Origin: Phoronis australis
Lineage: Eukaryota > Phoronida > Phoronidae
Assembly: GCA_002633005.1 (NCBI GenBank)
Contig: NMRA01000151.1
Coordinates: 476,400 to 540,399 of the forward strand
Direction of reading: 5' to 3'
Length of the DNA: 64,000 nucleotides
Under the pieces are notes generated by a model. It made no database searches, was not told where the DNA came from, and worked only from the letters and a program-made list of their open reading frames with translations. The position numbers and the translations under genes were made by a program. Shown piece after piece: positions 1 to 15,442 of the stretch (position 1 is the stretch's first letter; each line of letters begins with the position of its first letter).

Positions 1-43
1 TGTACGCATAGAAGTGAAAGCGTGCCTCTGATTTCTGTTCCAG

Positions 44-403
44 ACGGACCACAAACAATATCTTTTTCCCATGACGGTGCCCCATCTACGTATGTACGTC
101 ACAAGCTCATGGTTCAAGATGGCAGACAGTATACTGTCTCTTGCACCACAGGGCCACTTAATGCTTGGGCAACTGTTGATTGGACAATTCCAGAACACCT
201 ACAGCACAAGCAGAGCGACATATTCTCGACCATGCACTTAAATAACAGCGTTTCTCTTAGCCGGTCGTCGACTTTCACAGCTAGACTAATCGAGAATAGA
301 GCAATTGGTCACCTGGAACATGAATTTCATTTAGTGTGCAAGGCAACCAATATTCATCATAGCGGATATAGAATAGCAAAAGCACTTGTTATAGATGTTG
401 CTT
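44..403 (+). CDS. IgSF-TSP1 receptor, exon encoding Ig-like domain 1 (partial gene, 5' end outside window)
   Basis: This is the first visible exon of a single-pass membrane receptor-like gene. A CAG acceptor ends at 43 and a GTAAGT donor starts at 404, so the exon is 360 bases and phase 1 at both ends. The peptide has the Ig pattern: first cysteine in the YTVSC strand, tryptophan in VDWTIP, second cysteine in FHLVCKATN. The exon opens with (x)GP and closes with DVA plus the first base of the next codon, so splicing to the next exon gives a YGP linker, common between Ig domains. An N-glycosylation sequon (NNS) is visible. Ligand unknown. The signal peptide and any earlier domains lie upstream. 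Intron 1 that follows is 15.3 kb. Confidence 0.85.
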
Positions 404-1100
404 GTAAGTACATTTAATGTTCGTGTAGATTGAAGAGGGTTGTTGAACAGTTGACCAGTTCACGATGCATTCAGATTGTGACACGGGACGTAAAGTATAA
501 AACAGTGGTTTAGACTGCTATATCACATCTGAAGCCTGATCGATAACAGACTATGAGCATTGAACTGATTGACCATAGGCGCATGTGGTTTTAGTAATTA
601 TTCGGACATTTCCTTCAGGAGCTGTGGCGGCCCGCATATGGCATCGTAGATCAGTGGTGCCGGACGCCTTCTTGTTCACTATCTTAAGTTGGATAGTGGC
701 AAGGACTGGATGTGGTGCTTTGCAGAAGCGGAAATCTCTCATGGTTACAAAAAATGATGAAATGTTATAGTTTGCGCGAAATCTTACATTGCGTAAGTGA
801 TAACTCGCTTACTTTTTGACATTGGAGTCAGGGGGCAGAGTCTGCATTTGCCGGGTTATTTTTTGTCTTCGCTATTTTATGTAGCCTACGATTGGGTAAC
901 TACAGTAGGGTGACCATTTGCATGCTTTGGGGTTTTTTACATCGGCAAAGAATGTTGGTAGGTACATCATGCCTTAGCATAATTTATTCATATTAAGGCT
1001 ATCGTTATTCAAAATTCAACATTTGCTTTCAACTGCGTTACCAGGCACCACACGTGAACTATCATGATATTCCCACCCATTTTTTTGACACTTCCTACTT
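404..1100. other. Start of intron 1, nothing recognised
   Basis: Non-coding sequence after the exon 1 donor. The short open frames on both strands around 551-770 overlap each other and look like chance. No repeat family seen elsewhere in the window was recognised here. Confidence 0.5.
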
Positions 1101-1109
1101 GTAAACATT

Positions 1110-2240
1110 GTGGTATCTGCTAACCAGCGTCGTCAGCTAGGAGTCCATCTTCATCGTGGGTTTCGTATAACTCTGATGGTAGGTCTCTGAAGGCTGATAA
1201 GACCTCCTGCCGACTCTGGGGTTGCCATCTATTTTCACGTTATAAACACAGCCACACGGTTGATTCCTCCCCTGCTCTTATTATAGAATTGAACATATCA
1301 GCTCGCCCTCTTGATGAAATATCCAGTAGCTTCGTCATCCGCCACATGCTGCCTGCAATAAACCCTCGACATCCAACTTGTATGGGAAGACAGAAGCATT
1401 TCCAGCCATTCGCTGTACATTCTTGTGATAGCTCTACGACCTAGAGTAATTTCCTTTTGTGAGCTTCCTGCACCCTAGTCTCATACGGCACATTTAACTC
1501 GATCAAAGTCACTGTATTGTTGCTTTCTGGCCACAACACTATGTCTGGTCTAAACTGGGTGATTGCAATATCGCTCAGTAATGAACCTCAAGTGAACACA
1601 TCCACCACAATCTTCTAGTCGGCAGCCATGCCTAGAGCACCAGAATCGCACTTAGTGGCTATTTTGCCTTTGTAGAGTTGAATGAACGCTTTGTCAGTGT
1701 TCGTCACCTCCCTTCTCTCTAGATCTAAAACATTAGCAATACACTTAAGAACCTTGTCATGGCGCCAGGTGTACGTTACTGAAGTGAGATCTTCTCTGCA
1801 ACTGGATACAACGTGTTCTAAGTTACACCGCTCCCCTCAGCCCCTGCAGCTGTGATCCTCAGTTTTGCCCAACATTCGAAGACTGACAAAGAGTTGGGAG
1901 AGTGTCATATATGGAGCCAATTGGAAAAAATTCTTAACATTACTAGCAATCTTTATGCTGTACACTCCTTCCCATGATGTCTATGCACCATGTTTCCTCA
2001 GTCCAACCACTTCAGCATATCTTCTCTCATTCGCCTGGGATCTCATTTCGTCCAGAACCATTTTGCGCCTCTCTTTGCCTGTTGGCGACTTCCACCTCTC
2101 TCTAACCTGCTCTCTGCCTCCTCCTCTACTGCTACATCAGCCATCGACCTTCTTCCTGAGTCTATCGATAATTCGCTCTCTCTGATCATCTCATCTCTCG
2201 AGATCCGAAGAGTCAATAATGCTCTGCACTTTACTACCTT
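1110..2240 (-). mobile_element. LINE-like reverse transcriptase C-terminal relic, copy 1
   Basis: Reading the minus strand right to left gives the tail of a reverse-transcriptase polyprotein. It includes a segment like MVLDEMRSQANERRYAEVVGL, then SIYDTLPT, a CRG..CNLEHVVSSC segment, TYTWRHDKVLKCIANVLDLE, RPDIVLWPESNNTVTLIEL and LPIQVGCRGFIAG. These motifs match a family common in marine invertebrate genomes. An in-frame TAG after HKRKLL and other stops and frame changes show it is dead. The polymerase core is absent. It lies in intron 1, antisense to the receptor gene. A second copy lies at 13860-15285. The clade assignment is uncertain. Confidence 0.75.
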
Positions 2241-2330
2241 GAACTCCTATATAATTAGTTCAATGAAGTTTGCAAATTGCTGCGTAATACAGTAACATAA
2301 TTTATTCGAATCAGGGTGGTCATCTCTAAA

Positions 2331-3062
2331 AATTAACTAACAACGAAGAAGAGTAACTAAGCTAGCGTCCGCTGTAAAGATTACTTATATCAATTAACTA
2401 AAAAATAATCAAACGTCATCTCTGCTATCCAAGCTGTAGGACTCGACACTTGTTGGATGGCAGTCCTATTGGTGAATCTGCAAACTAACACACACGCTGT
2501 ACTGTAACAGTGTTCTTGCTAGTCACGGTCCTTCATGACCCAACACTTGCAGGCAGTGTCTTCTACCCACTATTCCTCTTGCTTTTTATAGTATGTTGTG
2601 CCGCAACACCTGTCAGGAGTGTATAACTACCTACGGTGCAAGTCACTGGCTCCTAGTTAACTTCGTGTTCGTTAATCTTTGCCCTCGCCAAGATCTTCTT
2701 TAGAATTTTCCACCATATGGTTCTGTTGTACAGTTTCTTCTGTACACTGTAGCAAGTCATCTAGCTTCAACTACATTTAAGTAGTTGAAGCTAGATTAAA
2801 ATCTCATCTGAATATTTGCAAATTTCAATCCAAATTATGATAATGTACATATTCATCGATTGGCTAATAAAAACCAAATAATGTGATCGAATCATATCAT
2901 TGGCTGTTACGATTTGCTCTCAGAATCTTAGAATCTTTAGAGTGCCTTGACCACAGAACCAAAATAGTAAACATCTTCTAAACATAGATCATAACGTTAA
3001 AATACATGTTAACCAGTTTGACCCCATGATTGAAAGGTACATATGCAAAAACACTTCGACCC
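2331..3062. repeat. Direct repeat unit A (about 700 bp, partner at 3376-4065)
   Basis: The segment beginning near AAGAAGAGTAACTA and running through GGACTCGACACTTGTTGGATG and the AACACTTG.AGGCAGT motif reappears in the same order and orientation about 1.05 kb downstream, with many substitutions and small indels. Unit A contains a 14-bp perfect inverted repeat with a 6-base loop at 2761-2794. Unit B has only the left half of it. The pair adjoins the 5' side of reverse-transcriptase relic copy 1, so it may be element-derived. Confidence 0.75.
2761..2794. repeat. Perfect 14-bp hairpin inside repeat unit A
   Basis: CTAGCTTCAACTAC at 2761-2774 is followed by a 6-base loop and its exact reverse complement at 2781-2794. 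The equivalent place in unit B (near 3800) has one arm only, so the hairpin arose or was lost after the duplication. Confidence 0.8.
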
Positions 3063-3375
3063 ATTACCCAATTTCCATATATCATCAATACTCTAACCAG
3101 CTTGTCACCTTGTCTTCGGCTAGTAATGAGCTCGTCTGTTATCTTAAAATCTTTATATGTTTCTTTCTGGTTTGTCGATCCCAGCTCTAGAGTTTAATCT
3201 CAACTTAAACTCTCTCTGCTTGGCCCCCAAATGTCAGAAGTTGACTGGGGGGGGGGTTGTTTGAAAGGTAGCTATGCTTTGAGATTGCAAGTGGATGGAG
3301 AGAGAATAATTAATTCCAGTAAATTAATTTATCATGTGATAGCAACTAATTCAAACAAGTGAAACCTGCTGTAAA

Positions 3376-4065
3376 TTAATTAAACAAGCAATGAAGAAGA
3401 GTAACTACGCTAGCGGCCTCTGTAAGGAATACTTCAATCAATTAATAGTCAAACGTGTTATCTGCTATCGACGCTGTGGGACTCGACACTTGTTGGATGA
3501 CAGTCTTGCTTGTGAGTTATCAAACTAACACACAATTTACTGTGAAAGTGATCATGCTTTTCACAGACCTTCGTGACACAACACTTGGAGGCAGTATATT
3601 GCTACCCACGATTCCTGTTGCAGGTCACAGTCCCTGGTAACGCAACAACTGTAGGCAGTATCTAACTACCCACGATGCAAGCAACAACCTTTTAGTTAAG
3701 TTCCTGTTCGTTAATCCTTGCCCTTGCCCAGATCCTCTTTAAAATATTCCACCAGATGGGTCTGTCTTACAATTTCGTCAGTGCACTGTTGCAAGTCTTC
3801 TAGCTTCAATTACTAAATCGCATCTGGATATTTTGCAAATTTTAACCCAGATTATAATAATGTACTTATTTAACGATTGGCTAATAAAACCATATGATCT
3901 CATCCAATCATGTAAATTGGCTGTTACGATTTGCTCTTACAAGTTTCTAGAATCTTTGGGGTTTTTTGACTCCAGAACTAAAGTAGTAAACATCATCTAA
4001 AAGTAGATCTTGACGTTGAAATACATGTAAAAAAGTTTTACCCCATGATTTAAAGAACATGTGCA
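3376..4065. repeat. Direct repeat unit B (partner of 2331-3062)
   Basis: Diverged second copy of unit A in the same orientation. Shared landmarks are the GAAGAAGAGTAACTA start, GACTCGACACTTGTTGGATG, the CTAGCTTCAA word, the GATTGGCTAATAAAA stretch and the CCCCATGATT end. No open frame is shared by both copies, so it is not an evident coding duplication. Confidence 0.75.
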
Positions 4066-4069
4066 CCAA

Positions 4070-7046
4070 TTTGTCCTGATGGTTTCAATGAATTTAATTA
4101 AATCTGCATCATAGATTTATATAATTTTAATTTAGCACAGATATTTCAAGTTCCTGTTTTCTCTGATGCTCATGGCAGACCTAGTAGACGACCAAATTAT
4201 TTAATTACATAAGCCCAGGGACAATAATCTAGTCGAGTAGTGCATAATCACATATGTCTCAAATGGCAACTCAAGACTATCAGGGTGAGCGTATGATTGT
4301 GTAACGTCCACAAAACAATGTGCATTAAGGACAATTGACGCTTCAACTGCATCTACTTGAATTACATGAGATGTGATTCTTGTAGCTTTGCTTTATTATC
4401 TCCAGTATGCAATCAGGGGCGAGTTAGGTATTATCCGGAGCGGTAGTTGGTGAGACCTATTTGTTAATGACATCTCTCCATCTATAGTCCTTTGTATGTA
4501 GTGCTTGTGGATTTCCCCACATTTTCCGCATGATTGACGGGTACACTTAATATGAATGCCTCTGCTGTCTGTTTGAGATCACGCAGTTTGGGTGCGGAGG
4601 TACATGTATATCCGTCGCCGGTTTTCTTTTCCCATACATTTAGTCTGGTCTCTGACATAATACTGGTTCATTTAGTCCATAACGTGTTCCGTGACATCTG
4701 AAAAATGTGCATTTGCATTACCGATAATAGACATGTCAATTCCAGCGTTCATTGTTTAAACGAGGTATCCTTTTCCGACCAAGGTAGGTTGCCACCTTGG
4801 CGCATGCTTACAGGAAACCCTTCACATTATCACAACGTTTCCATTGCCGCCTTGAAGCATCTTTGCAATGGATTTTTGCATTTTTGAGCTTTTAGATTGT
4901 GTATAATAGTTTTACAGCACAATATCTAGCTGAAAAAGCAATGATTTTGGAAAATAACTGAGTAATTTCAAATTTTAAAGAAAAATTAATCGTTTCCCGC
5001 CACGTGACGTCATCAGTGGTAGACGGTGATCAGTTGACAGTACATATGCAATGGCGTATGGCAGTGATTGTGTAAGTTACTAAGAATTAGAAAGTGAGCT
5101 TGATGAGATTATGAAGACAGGTATGGAAATGGGGTGATGACGACACTCACGCCATAGGTGAAACAAGTAATGAGTTAGACATCACGGTATCGGCAGACTT
5201 TACGTGTTTCAGGCCGTGCGGACTCAACCCTCCCGCTCCGGCGTCTTGGCGAATGAAGCAGAGTGGAAGCCTACTCAGTCTGCGAACTGTCTTGATTTCA
5301 GAGTGGTAATTAAAGACTTTTGTGGAATCATGATTTCTAACCTCTTAAAAGTGCCCAGTTATATGTGTCTCGAACTGTGAATCTAATCGAAGTTTTTACA
5401 GGGACTGTGGAAGCCTAGTCACGAATAGCGGACACTGTTTTCACTTTTTTGAATGCCGAGTGCGCTTTGCAGGAACGATCATATCTACTGTAATTATAGG
5501 GATGCTAAGTGAATTTCATTTCTGGCAATTGATACTCTTCTCTGTCTTATCTGTTCCAAAATCATGTAAGCTTTTTCCCGTTGTGATTTCTCTGTTATTT
5601 AGGTCCTGTTTCCGACTCGTGCCTCTGTGCCAACTGCTGTCATGTTCTCAAACTATTTGTGGGGCATCTACATCCCATTTTCTACTATCGGACATTGAAG
5701 TTTATTTCGATAGCCTGCATTCCCCAAAATCATGAACATGAATAGACCGACGGAAACTTACTGCTATCAGATTCATTATCTCAGTCGCAATTTGTGGTCG
5801 ATACTCCTACACAATATGTGCCTGACTACGTTCCCAGCAATGGTACAAAACAATATTTTTCCTCCATAATATGCATTTCCACGTTGGTGAAACATTCGAC
5901 AAATATCCGTTTCTGAAACAGATCGAAGCACGATTCTTTATCAGAGGCTGAGGACAGCGTGGCCTCTGAACTTTTCGATTGCACCACGAAAGCATGAACC
6001 CGTGCCATTTTGGTAAAGCCAAAACTGAAATACTGTCCGCCCAAATGCTGTTACTGCATCCTCCGCAAGTGAAACTTTATAATACTCAGTCGAACTCAGT
6101 TTTCGAGACCAGTTCGGCTCACGTCTGTAGAACAGCAAAATAGTGGAGACTGGACCCACTGATGAAGTCATACAGAAATCTTGTTTCTTTAATGTTTGTG
6201 TTTATTTCGCGATTAAAAGTAAACAAATTGAAGAAGAAATACTTAAGATTTCATACCAAAATTTTGGTAACCAAATTCAAGAATTTATGACCGTGGTGTG
6301 AATGGTTTAATATCTACGACTGCTTTACCCTTACTGATCGAGTGATTCCATAGTTATCGGTATTTGATGCTGCACCTTGTCACAGTAATGCACACGAAGC
6401 ACAGATACACGTCCGAGAGTGCATATTTGATGGCCTGCAGGACATACCTACATGTACTGCCAATCGTTTTAATTTTAAGGAAAGGTATATTCTCCAGTAA
6501 TTACCAGTTTGTCTTTCTTAGTGATGTTAGTTTCAGTAGTCTGTTTTAGTTATCTCTGTGACTGTAATGAGTTACTTTTTGGTTCTGCAATGAAGACAAA
6601 TAAACTCTTGATCCGGTAAAGTTATATTTATGTGCAAGTGATGGGTGCGAATAACACCATTTTCTCTCCCAACCCTAGTGACAGCTGCGATGTCCGAGGC
6701 ATGGCATCTGCCAAATATCAGGCCGCTCAGGTAAGTCCATTGCACTGATCCCCTGGAATATGTTTTGCTTTGTACATGTAAATGTGTGAATATATATAAA
6801 TGGGGGGTCATCCCTGAAAATGATGAATTTACCTCTCCTTCCGATAGGGATAAGGAGTTGCTAATTATTTCATAACCCCAACGATTGTTTTGGCGATTTT
6901 GATCGCTTCCAAATTGTAAATACAATGGAGCTATTCGACAATCTTTACATTACTAGAGGGCGTGCGTGTACTAGTGGTGACAGATGAAGCAGCCTCTATT
7001 TCGCGAGCCCTTTTTTGCATGGTGAAATGGCTGTCAGCCTTTCCAA
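4070..7046. other. Intron 1 sequence without recognised genes
   Basis: About 3 kb of non-coding intron. A short GC-richer patch at about 5130-5290 and overlapping minus-strand open frames at 5807-6171 and 6572-6925 were examined. None has splice sites, family motifs or support from a second copy. Confidence 0.45.
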
Positions 7047-7111
7047 ATGAATCTGAGATTGCGTGAAAAGGGTGCTTATACTAGAGGAAGTAAGCATGAT
7101 CTTATAGAAAG
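7047..7111 (+). pseudogene. SAP-like motif, first of two exon-like segments
   Basis: From an ATG at 7047 the frame reads MNLRLREKGAYTRGSKHDLIER, a good fit to the second half of a SAP DNA-binding motif (L..RG...G.K..LI.R). It ends at a GTAAGG donor in phase 2. The next segment (7527) starts with an AG acceptor in the same phase, so the two join as ..DLIER-FVGYC. It lies in the sense orientation inside intron 1 of the receptor gene. SAP motifs occur both in host DNA-binding proteins and in transposon-encoded proteins, and I cannot tell which this is. It may be a relic or part of a nested gene. Confidence 0.45.
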
Positions 7112-7526
7112 GTAAGGTTTTTTGATTATTTTAACAACTATTCCATGTTTACAATACTGATGCCTGTTAACCTATGTACTGGCCGATGTCGACTTCCCAG
7201 CAGTCGCCAGCCGGGTTAATCATTGTTTGTTGGGATGTGTGTAACGATACTTGACGTAGCACTCGGGATCCTTTTGTACATCAAAGTGGTGTAGTTAATG
7301 TTTGGAGTGATTTGTAACTGGTTTATCAGTGACAGTTACATCAATCAATGCTGAATGGTTATGTTGTCAGCTCGATATTGCTTAGTGAGGTAAGACTACA
7401 ATCCAAGCCCAAAGGGTACGTGACAAATATCCATTAGACTATTTGTTTACTCCCTATCCTATGTTGTCTGCAAATCTATTACACGTTGACATGGAAATAT
7501 GTTTTCACTTGAAGTTTGGTTTTTAG

Positions 7527-7723
7527 GTTTGTGGGATATTGCCGTGCAGAGGAGATATGCATCGCTTCTGCAACAGTCCCTGAATGGACAAAAATTGGTT
7601 TTGAGCAGTTGACCACAGCCAATCAGCAAAATCTTTTTATCCAGGGCCATCTTCAAAGCCTCCTTTCTATATCACAGACAATGAACAAAGCCTTTGAAAA
7701 GGGACAGTTATTTTTAAAGAAAG
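7527..7723 (+). pseudogene. Exon-like segment continuing the SAP-motif frame
   Basis: A TTTTAG acceptor ends at 7526 and a GTATGT donor follows 7723. The 197-base segment is open throughout and continues the 7047-7111 frame across a phase 2 junction. The peptide is FVGYCRAEEICIASATVPEW followed by a helical, Gln-rich stretch ending KGQLFLKK. The family is not recognised beyond the SAP start. The donor is phase 1. The best downstream acceptor (CCATAG at about 8600) gives a frame that stops after about 23 residues, just before the (TG)n array, so any gene may be broken there. Confidence 0.4.
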
Positions 7724-11589
<3,866 letters not shown>

Positions 11590-11590
<1 letters not shown>

Positions 11591-13640
11591 GTTTAAAACT
11601 GCCCAAAACAGTTGTGACAAATTTTAGGAAAATTTATTTGAGGAGAGGTTGTAACAAAAGATAAATCGAAAAGATCGAAAATTTCTATACTGAAAATACG
11701 CAGGCCATTCTGGAAAAACATCAAGAGAGATGGTTCAAGAATTAATAAAACTGTGTCTTTCGAGGTTTTTGATGAAAATAATTCGATTTGCACGAATATG
11801 AATTTCGTACGAAATAAATAAATAAATGAAAGACAGTGTATCAGTCCCTTTACTCGGATTTTATTCCGGAAAATTCCTTTGATGGTGAATTTTATAATGG
11901 TAGTTTACAATTAAGACAAAGATGATACTGAAGGTTTAAGTTCGTCCCCTGATAACCTGTATGCAATGACGAACGGAACTCTGATATTACCATGCAAGAA
12001 GTTCAGAAAATTATACCTAAGGCAAATCCTAAAAAAGCGATGGTTGTTGACCATATCCCCAATGAAGTTCTTAAGCACCCCTGCGGTGGTTGCTACTTTA
12101 CATAAACTCTTTTACGCTATTTTTGTGTCGTGTATGTTCTATAAGTGAGACTAAGGCCAACGCTGTTCCTATTGCGAAAGGTTCAGACAAGGGTCTATTA
12201 AAGTATAGGGATACTTGCCTGTGCCTATAAATTTTCAGAGGTTTTCTTAATGACAGGATATCGCCTTATGTTGAAAAGTATAGTCTGTTTGCTGAGGAGC
12301 AAAACGTTGTTCGAAGTGATAGAACATTATTTCGACCTCCATTTTTCAATGGCTTCTATAATCCAAAGTCGGAAAAAATGAAAACCTTCCTAAATTTGCA
12401 ACATTTGTTGATATGAAGAAGGCATTTGACCGTGTAGATAGGGATTTATTATTTTACAAACTTCTTTTGAATAATATTTATGGTCATATGTATAAAGTCA
12501 TAAAAAGATATTTATTCGGATCCTGGGGCTCGTTTTCAAATTTCTAGGAATTGTTCCACCAATTGGTTCCCGATAACTTTTGGTGTACTTCAGGGTGATA
12601 CGCTGTTCCCTACACTTGTTTGTCTCTTTGTATATGACTTTGTTGCTGCACTCAATCATTTGAACCTTGGTATGCTAATAGAAAATAATGCAATGAGCTC
12701 CTTGTTGTATGCTGGAAACATTGGCTCGTCGCGTGGACATGATATTCAAGCCATTATGAACCAACTTTCTCTTCAATTATGCGAATAACTCGCTCGCTAT
12801 TATAAGTCAGTGCAAATATTTATGTCTTTTTTGAGGAACATTTGCAACATGAACAAGCCGCTGTCGCACTAGCACCATAAGGTGGTCCTGCAGTCTGTGT
12901 TGTGGCTTCTAAATTCAAGCGCTTGCGTGATGTTGGGCTAAGGACATACACACCACATTATATGATGGGTGTGTGAACCCACTTCTTGATTATTGACCTG
13001 GTGTTTGGGGGCAGGGCTTTTTCTTCAGTGTGAATCAATTCAAAATGGAGCCATTTGATACATTCTTGGGAATCACAAATTTACTCCGATCGCCACGCAT
13101 ATAGATAAGGGATGGAAACCTAGTGTAGTTCGCCGGCTATAAATTTCGTGTTACGACTATGAATAGACTTATTTGCGTCTCACAAAGCAAGTATTTCACT
13201 GTGACCTCACTCGCAGAAAAGTAAAAAGCCATTACTCAAATTTTCACTGATAGTGATCAGATTGAAGCATTTTATTAAAGGTTAGCTTGTGCTTTGGAGT
13301 ATGCGTAAGTGGAACTGATGGATCTTACAGATTCAGAATGGAGGACTGGGATTTACAACAAATCCAAGCTAAGAACTTTGAATTGATTTAAACGAATTAT
13401 TAAACAGAAGTTTATTAACAAATGAGCATTTCTAGAAAAAAGCTCTTATTTTCTCAACTTACACGTGGAATCTTGTCGCTGAACGTGGAAACTGGCCGCT
13501 CTGGTACACAATTTTTAGTCCTGTTGACGAGCGTTTGTGTGATTTTTGTACTGGCACATGCGTAGACGACAAAACACCTTTCCTTTGCTCTTGTGACACT
13601 GATCTAAGAGTAGCGTTATTTGCAGAGGTCGTGATAGTCG
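11590..13640 (+). mobile_element. LINE (non-LTR retrotransposon) ORF2 relic
   Basis: Translated fragments in shifting plus-strand frames follow the order of a LINE reverse transcriptase: RPFWKNIKRDG and VSFEVFDEN (before the RT), DITMQEVQKIIPKANPKKAM, LNDRISPYVEKYSLFAEEQN, FVDMKKAFDRVDRDLL, FGVLQGDTLFPTLVCLF, then LLYAGNIG where the catalytic box is normally YADD, and finally VDERLCDFCTGTCVDD near 13540 in the C-terminal cysteine region. Stops and frameshifts are frequent and the catalytic YADD is altered, so it is inactive. It lies sense to the receptor gene in intron 1. The endonuclease region is not recognised, so the copy may be 5'-truncated. Confidence 0.8.
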
Positions 13641-13660
13641 AGTCCTCCTTTGCGGGGGAG

Positions 13661-13820
13661 GAATTTAGAATCAGTTTGTTTTCTTGATGACTAACACCTC
13701 TGTGAGAAAATTGGTTATCAATACCGCATTTCGTAGCCGATCACAAACTGCTGAGCTCACTTTTTCTTCACTTCATCCTCCAAAACGAGATTCTGCGTGT
13801 AAGAACCTAGAAACAGATGT
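13661..13820. repeat. Left member of direct repeats flanking RT relic copy 2
   Basis: The segment with TTTGTTTTCTTGATGACTAA and, about 100 bases on, the CATCCTC.AAAACGAG..TCTGCGT landmark recurs at 15301-15442 in the same orientation. The two copies bracket the minus-strand reverse-transcriptase relic. Confidence 0.75.
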
Positions 13821-13859
13821 TAATGTCGTATGCGATTACAAACTATTGAACAATTACCT

Positions 13860-15285
13860 GGAACACACATGTTGTATGCTGCCTCTCCAAGTGCTGTCAT
13901 CAACTAGAATCCATCCCCATCGGTAATTTCGACACCTAATCTAGAATCATTTGGGATGCCTGGTCGCCGAAGTTGACCAGGCTTTGATCATCACTTGGAG
14001 TTCCACCTTCTGTTTCGCTGTAACCATAGCCACGATAACGCCTCGTCAGATGATCTCACCACTGTCTGCACCAAATTCTTCCTTGACATTGTGTTGACAC
14101 CTAGGAACTTCATCAATCTCCACATGGTGCTAAAGGTGAAACCTTTACATCCTAATTCAGTTGGCATATAAAACACTTCCAACCAGCTAGCTACCGAACA
14201 ATCATTGGAAAGTTCCGCGCACTTTAACCTTTTTCTCTAATTGGACTCTACCATTCGGGACTACCATGTTCTACAATCATGACTGCATTCGTACTGCCTG
14301 ACCATAACACTAAGTCGTGCCGGAGTGTCGTCATCACTATGTGGCTTGGGAATACCGGCAGTGGTCCTACATCCACAGCCATCTTCCAATCACTCGATGT
14401 AGCCAATACACTTCGAACTTTCATCTTTCCCGATACACTATCTCTGCAAAACGATATCAGCGGACTGTCAGTGTCGCAAACCGACTTCCTTTTTTCTTGG
14501 TCCAAAATGTGAGCAATCGCCTTGAACATCTTATCATGTCTCCACTTGCATTTGCCTTCCGCTAAAGAGAGCTTACAAGATGAAAAAACCTGCTGTAAAA
14601 TGCAGCGCTCCCCACAACTGCTGCAAGAATCGAATCATGTTCAATCTTTCTCTACTACTTGAGGTTAGTCGGACTAGGGTGTATATCGTACACAGAACGC
14701 AGGAGAAAACTTAATCGGTACTGATCACATGAAATTAGGTCGTTCGCTGTAACGAGCCTACTGTCAACTCCTTCCCACACCCTTTAGACGCCTTATTTTT
14801 CAATCCCACAGCTTGAGAAAAATGCTTCTGTTCCTGGTGGGGCACCTCATCTAACACCATCAGTTGTCATCCACCTCTTAAACGGCATTCACGCCTTTGG
14901 GAAACTGCCCGTAGCAAGCCTTTTTGACAGTCTGTTCCTTGATGCTTCTTCACCCTCTGGAGTCCATTTTCTGCCTGCAGAAATGTCTATCTTTACACCC
15001 CTAATATCTTCATCTTTGAGTCCCACTAAGTCAGGAAAGTCGTACACCTGGTGAGTTTAAACTCTTCCACAATAGGTCGTGTTGGTAGGTTAACTGCTGA
15101 AGACATGTACAGGCCCAACCTGGTCAAACTTGGGGGGATGCCTAACCACTTACGCAGTCAGCGGTTCACCAAGCGTTCCATTCTCTCCCCTGCTGTAATA
15201 TGTATATCGTACACTGTTAAAGGCCACATACCTTTGAAAATAGATAAAACTGGTATCATCACACCTTAAAGCGACCAGGTAATCC
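13860..15285 (-). mobile_element. LINE-like reverse transcriptase C-terminal relic, copy 2
   Basis: Same family as 1110-2240 but extending further 5'. Minus-strand order: ERMERLVNR*LRKWLGIP with SLTRLGLYMSSAVNLPTRPIVEEFK (thumb-like region), MVLDEVPHQEQKHFSQAVGL, LLRSVYDIHPSPTNLK, CSSCGERC, KCKWRHDKMFKAIAHILDQE, RHDLVLWSGSTNAVMIVE, ELGCKGFTFSTMWRLMKFLG and a terminal SWLWLQRNRRW. Long open stretches remain (for example 14248-14529), so it is probably younger than copy 1, but stops (after TNLK, after SPEW) show it is inactive. It is antisense to the receptor gene. Confidence 0.78.
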
Positions 15286-15300
15286 ACACTTATCGATCAG

Positions 15301-15442
15301 AAATTCAGAATCACTTTGTTTTCTTGATGACTAACAGCTCTGTGAGTAAATTAGATCACAATTTTCTGAGCACAATTTACGCAAACTATTTCCTTACTCC
15401 ATCCTCAAAAACGAGGCTCTGCGTATTATAACCTACAGATTT
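15301..15442. repeat. Right member of direct repeats flanking RT relic copy 2
   Basis: Partner of 13661-13820, on the other side of the reverse-transcriptase relic. The two share a nearly exact core (TTTGTTTTCTTGATGACTAA, CTCTGTGAG.AAATT) and end with the same TCTGCGT motif. They are diverged in the middle. Confidence 0.75.

Noticed and set aside
6572-6925. A 117-codon minus-strand open frame
   Set aside because: No recognisable domain, no splice context, and composition similar to surrounding non-coding DNA.
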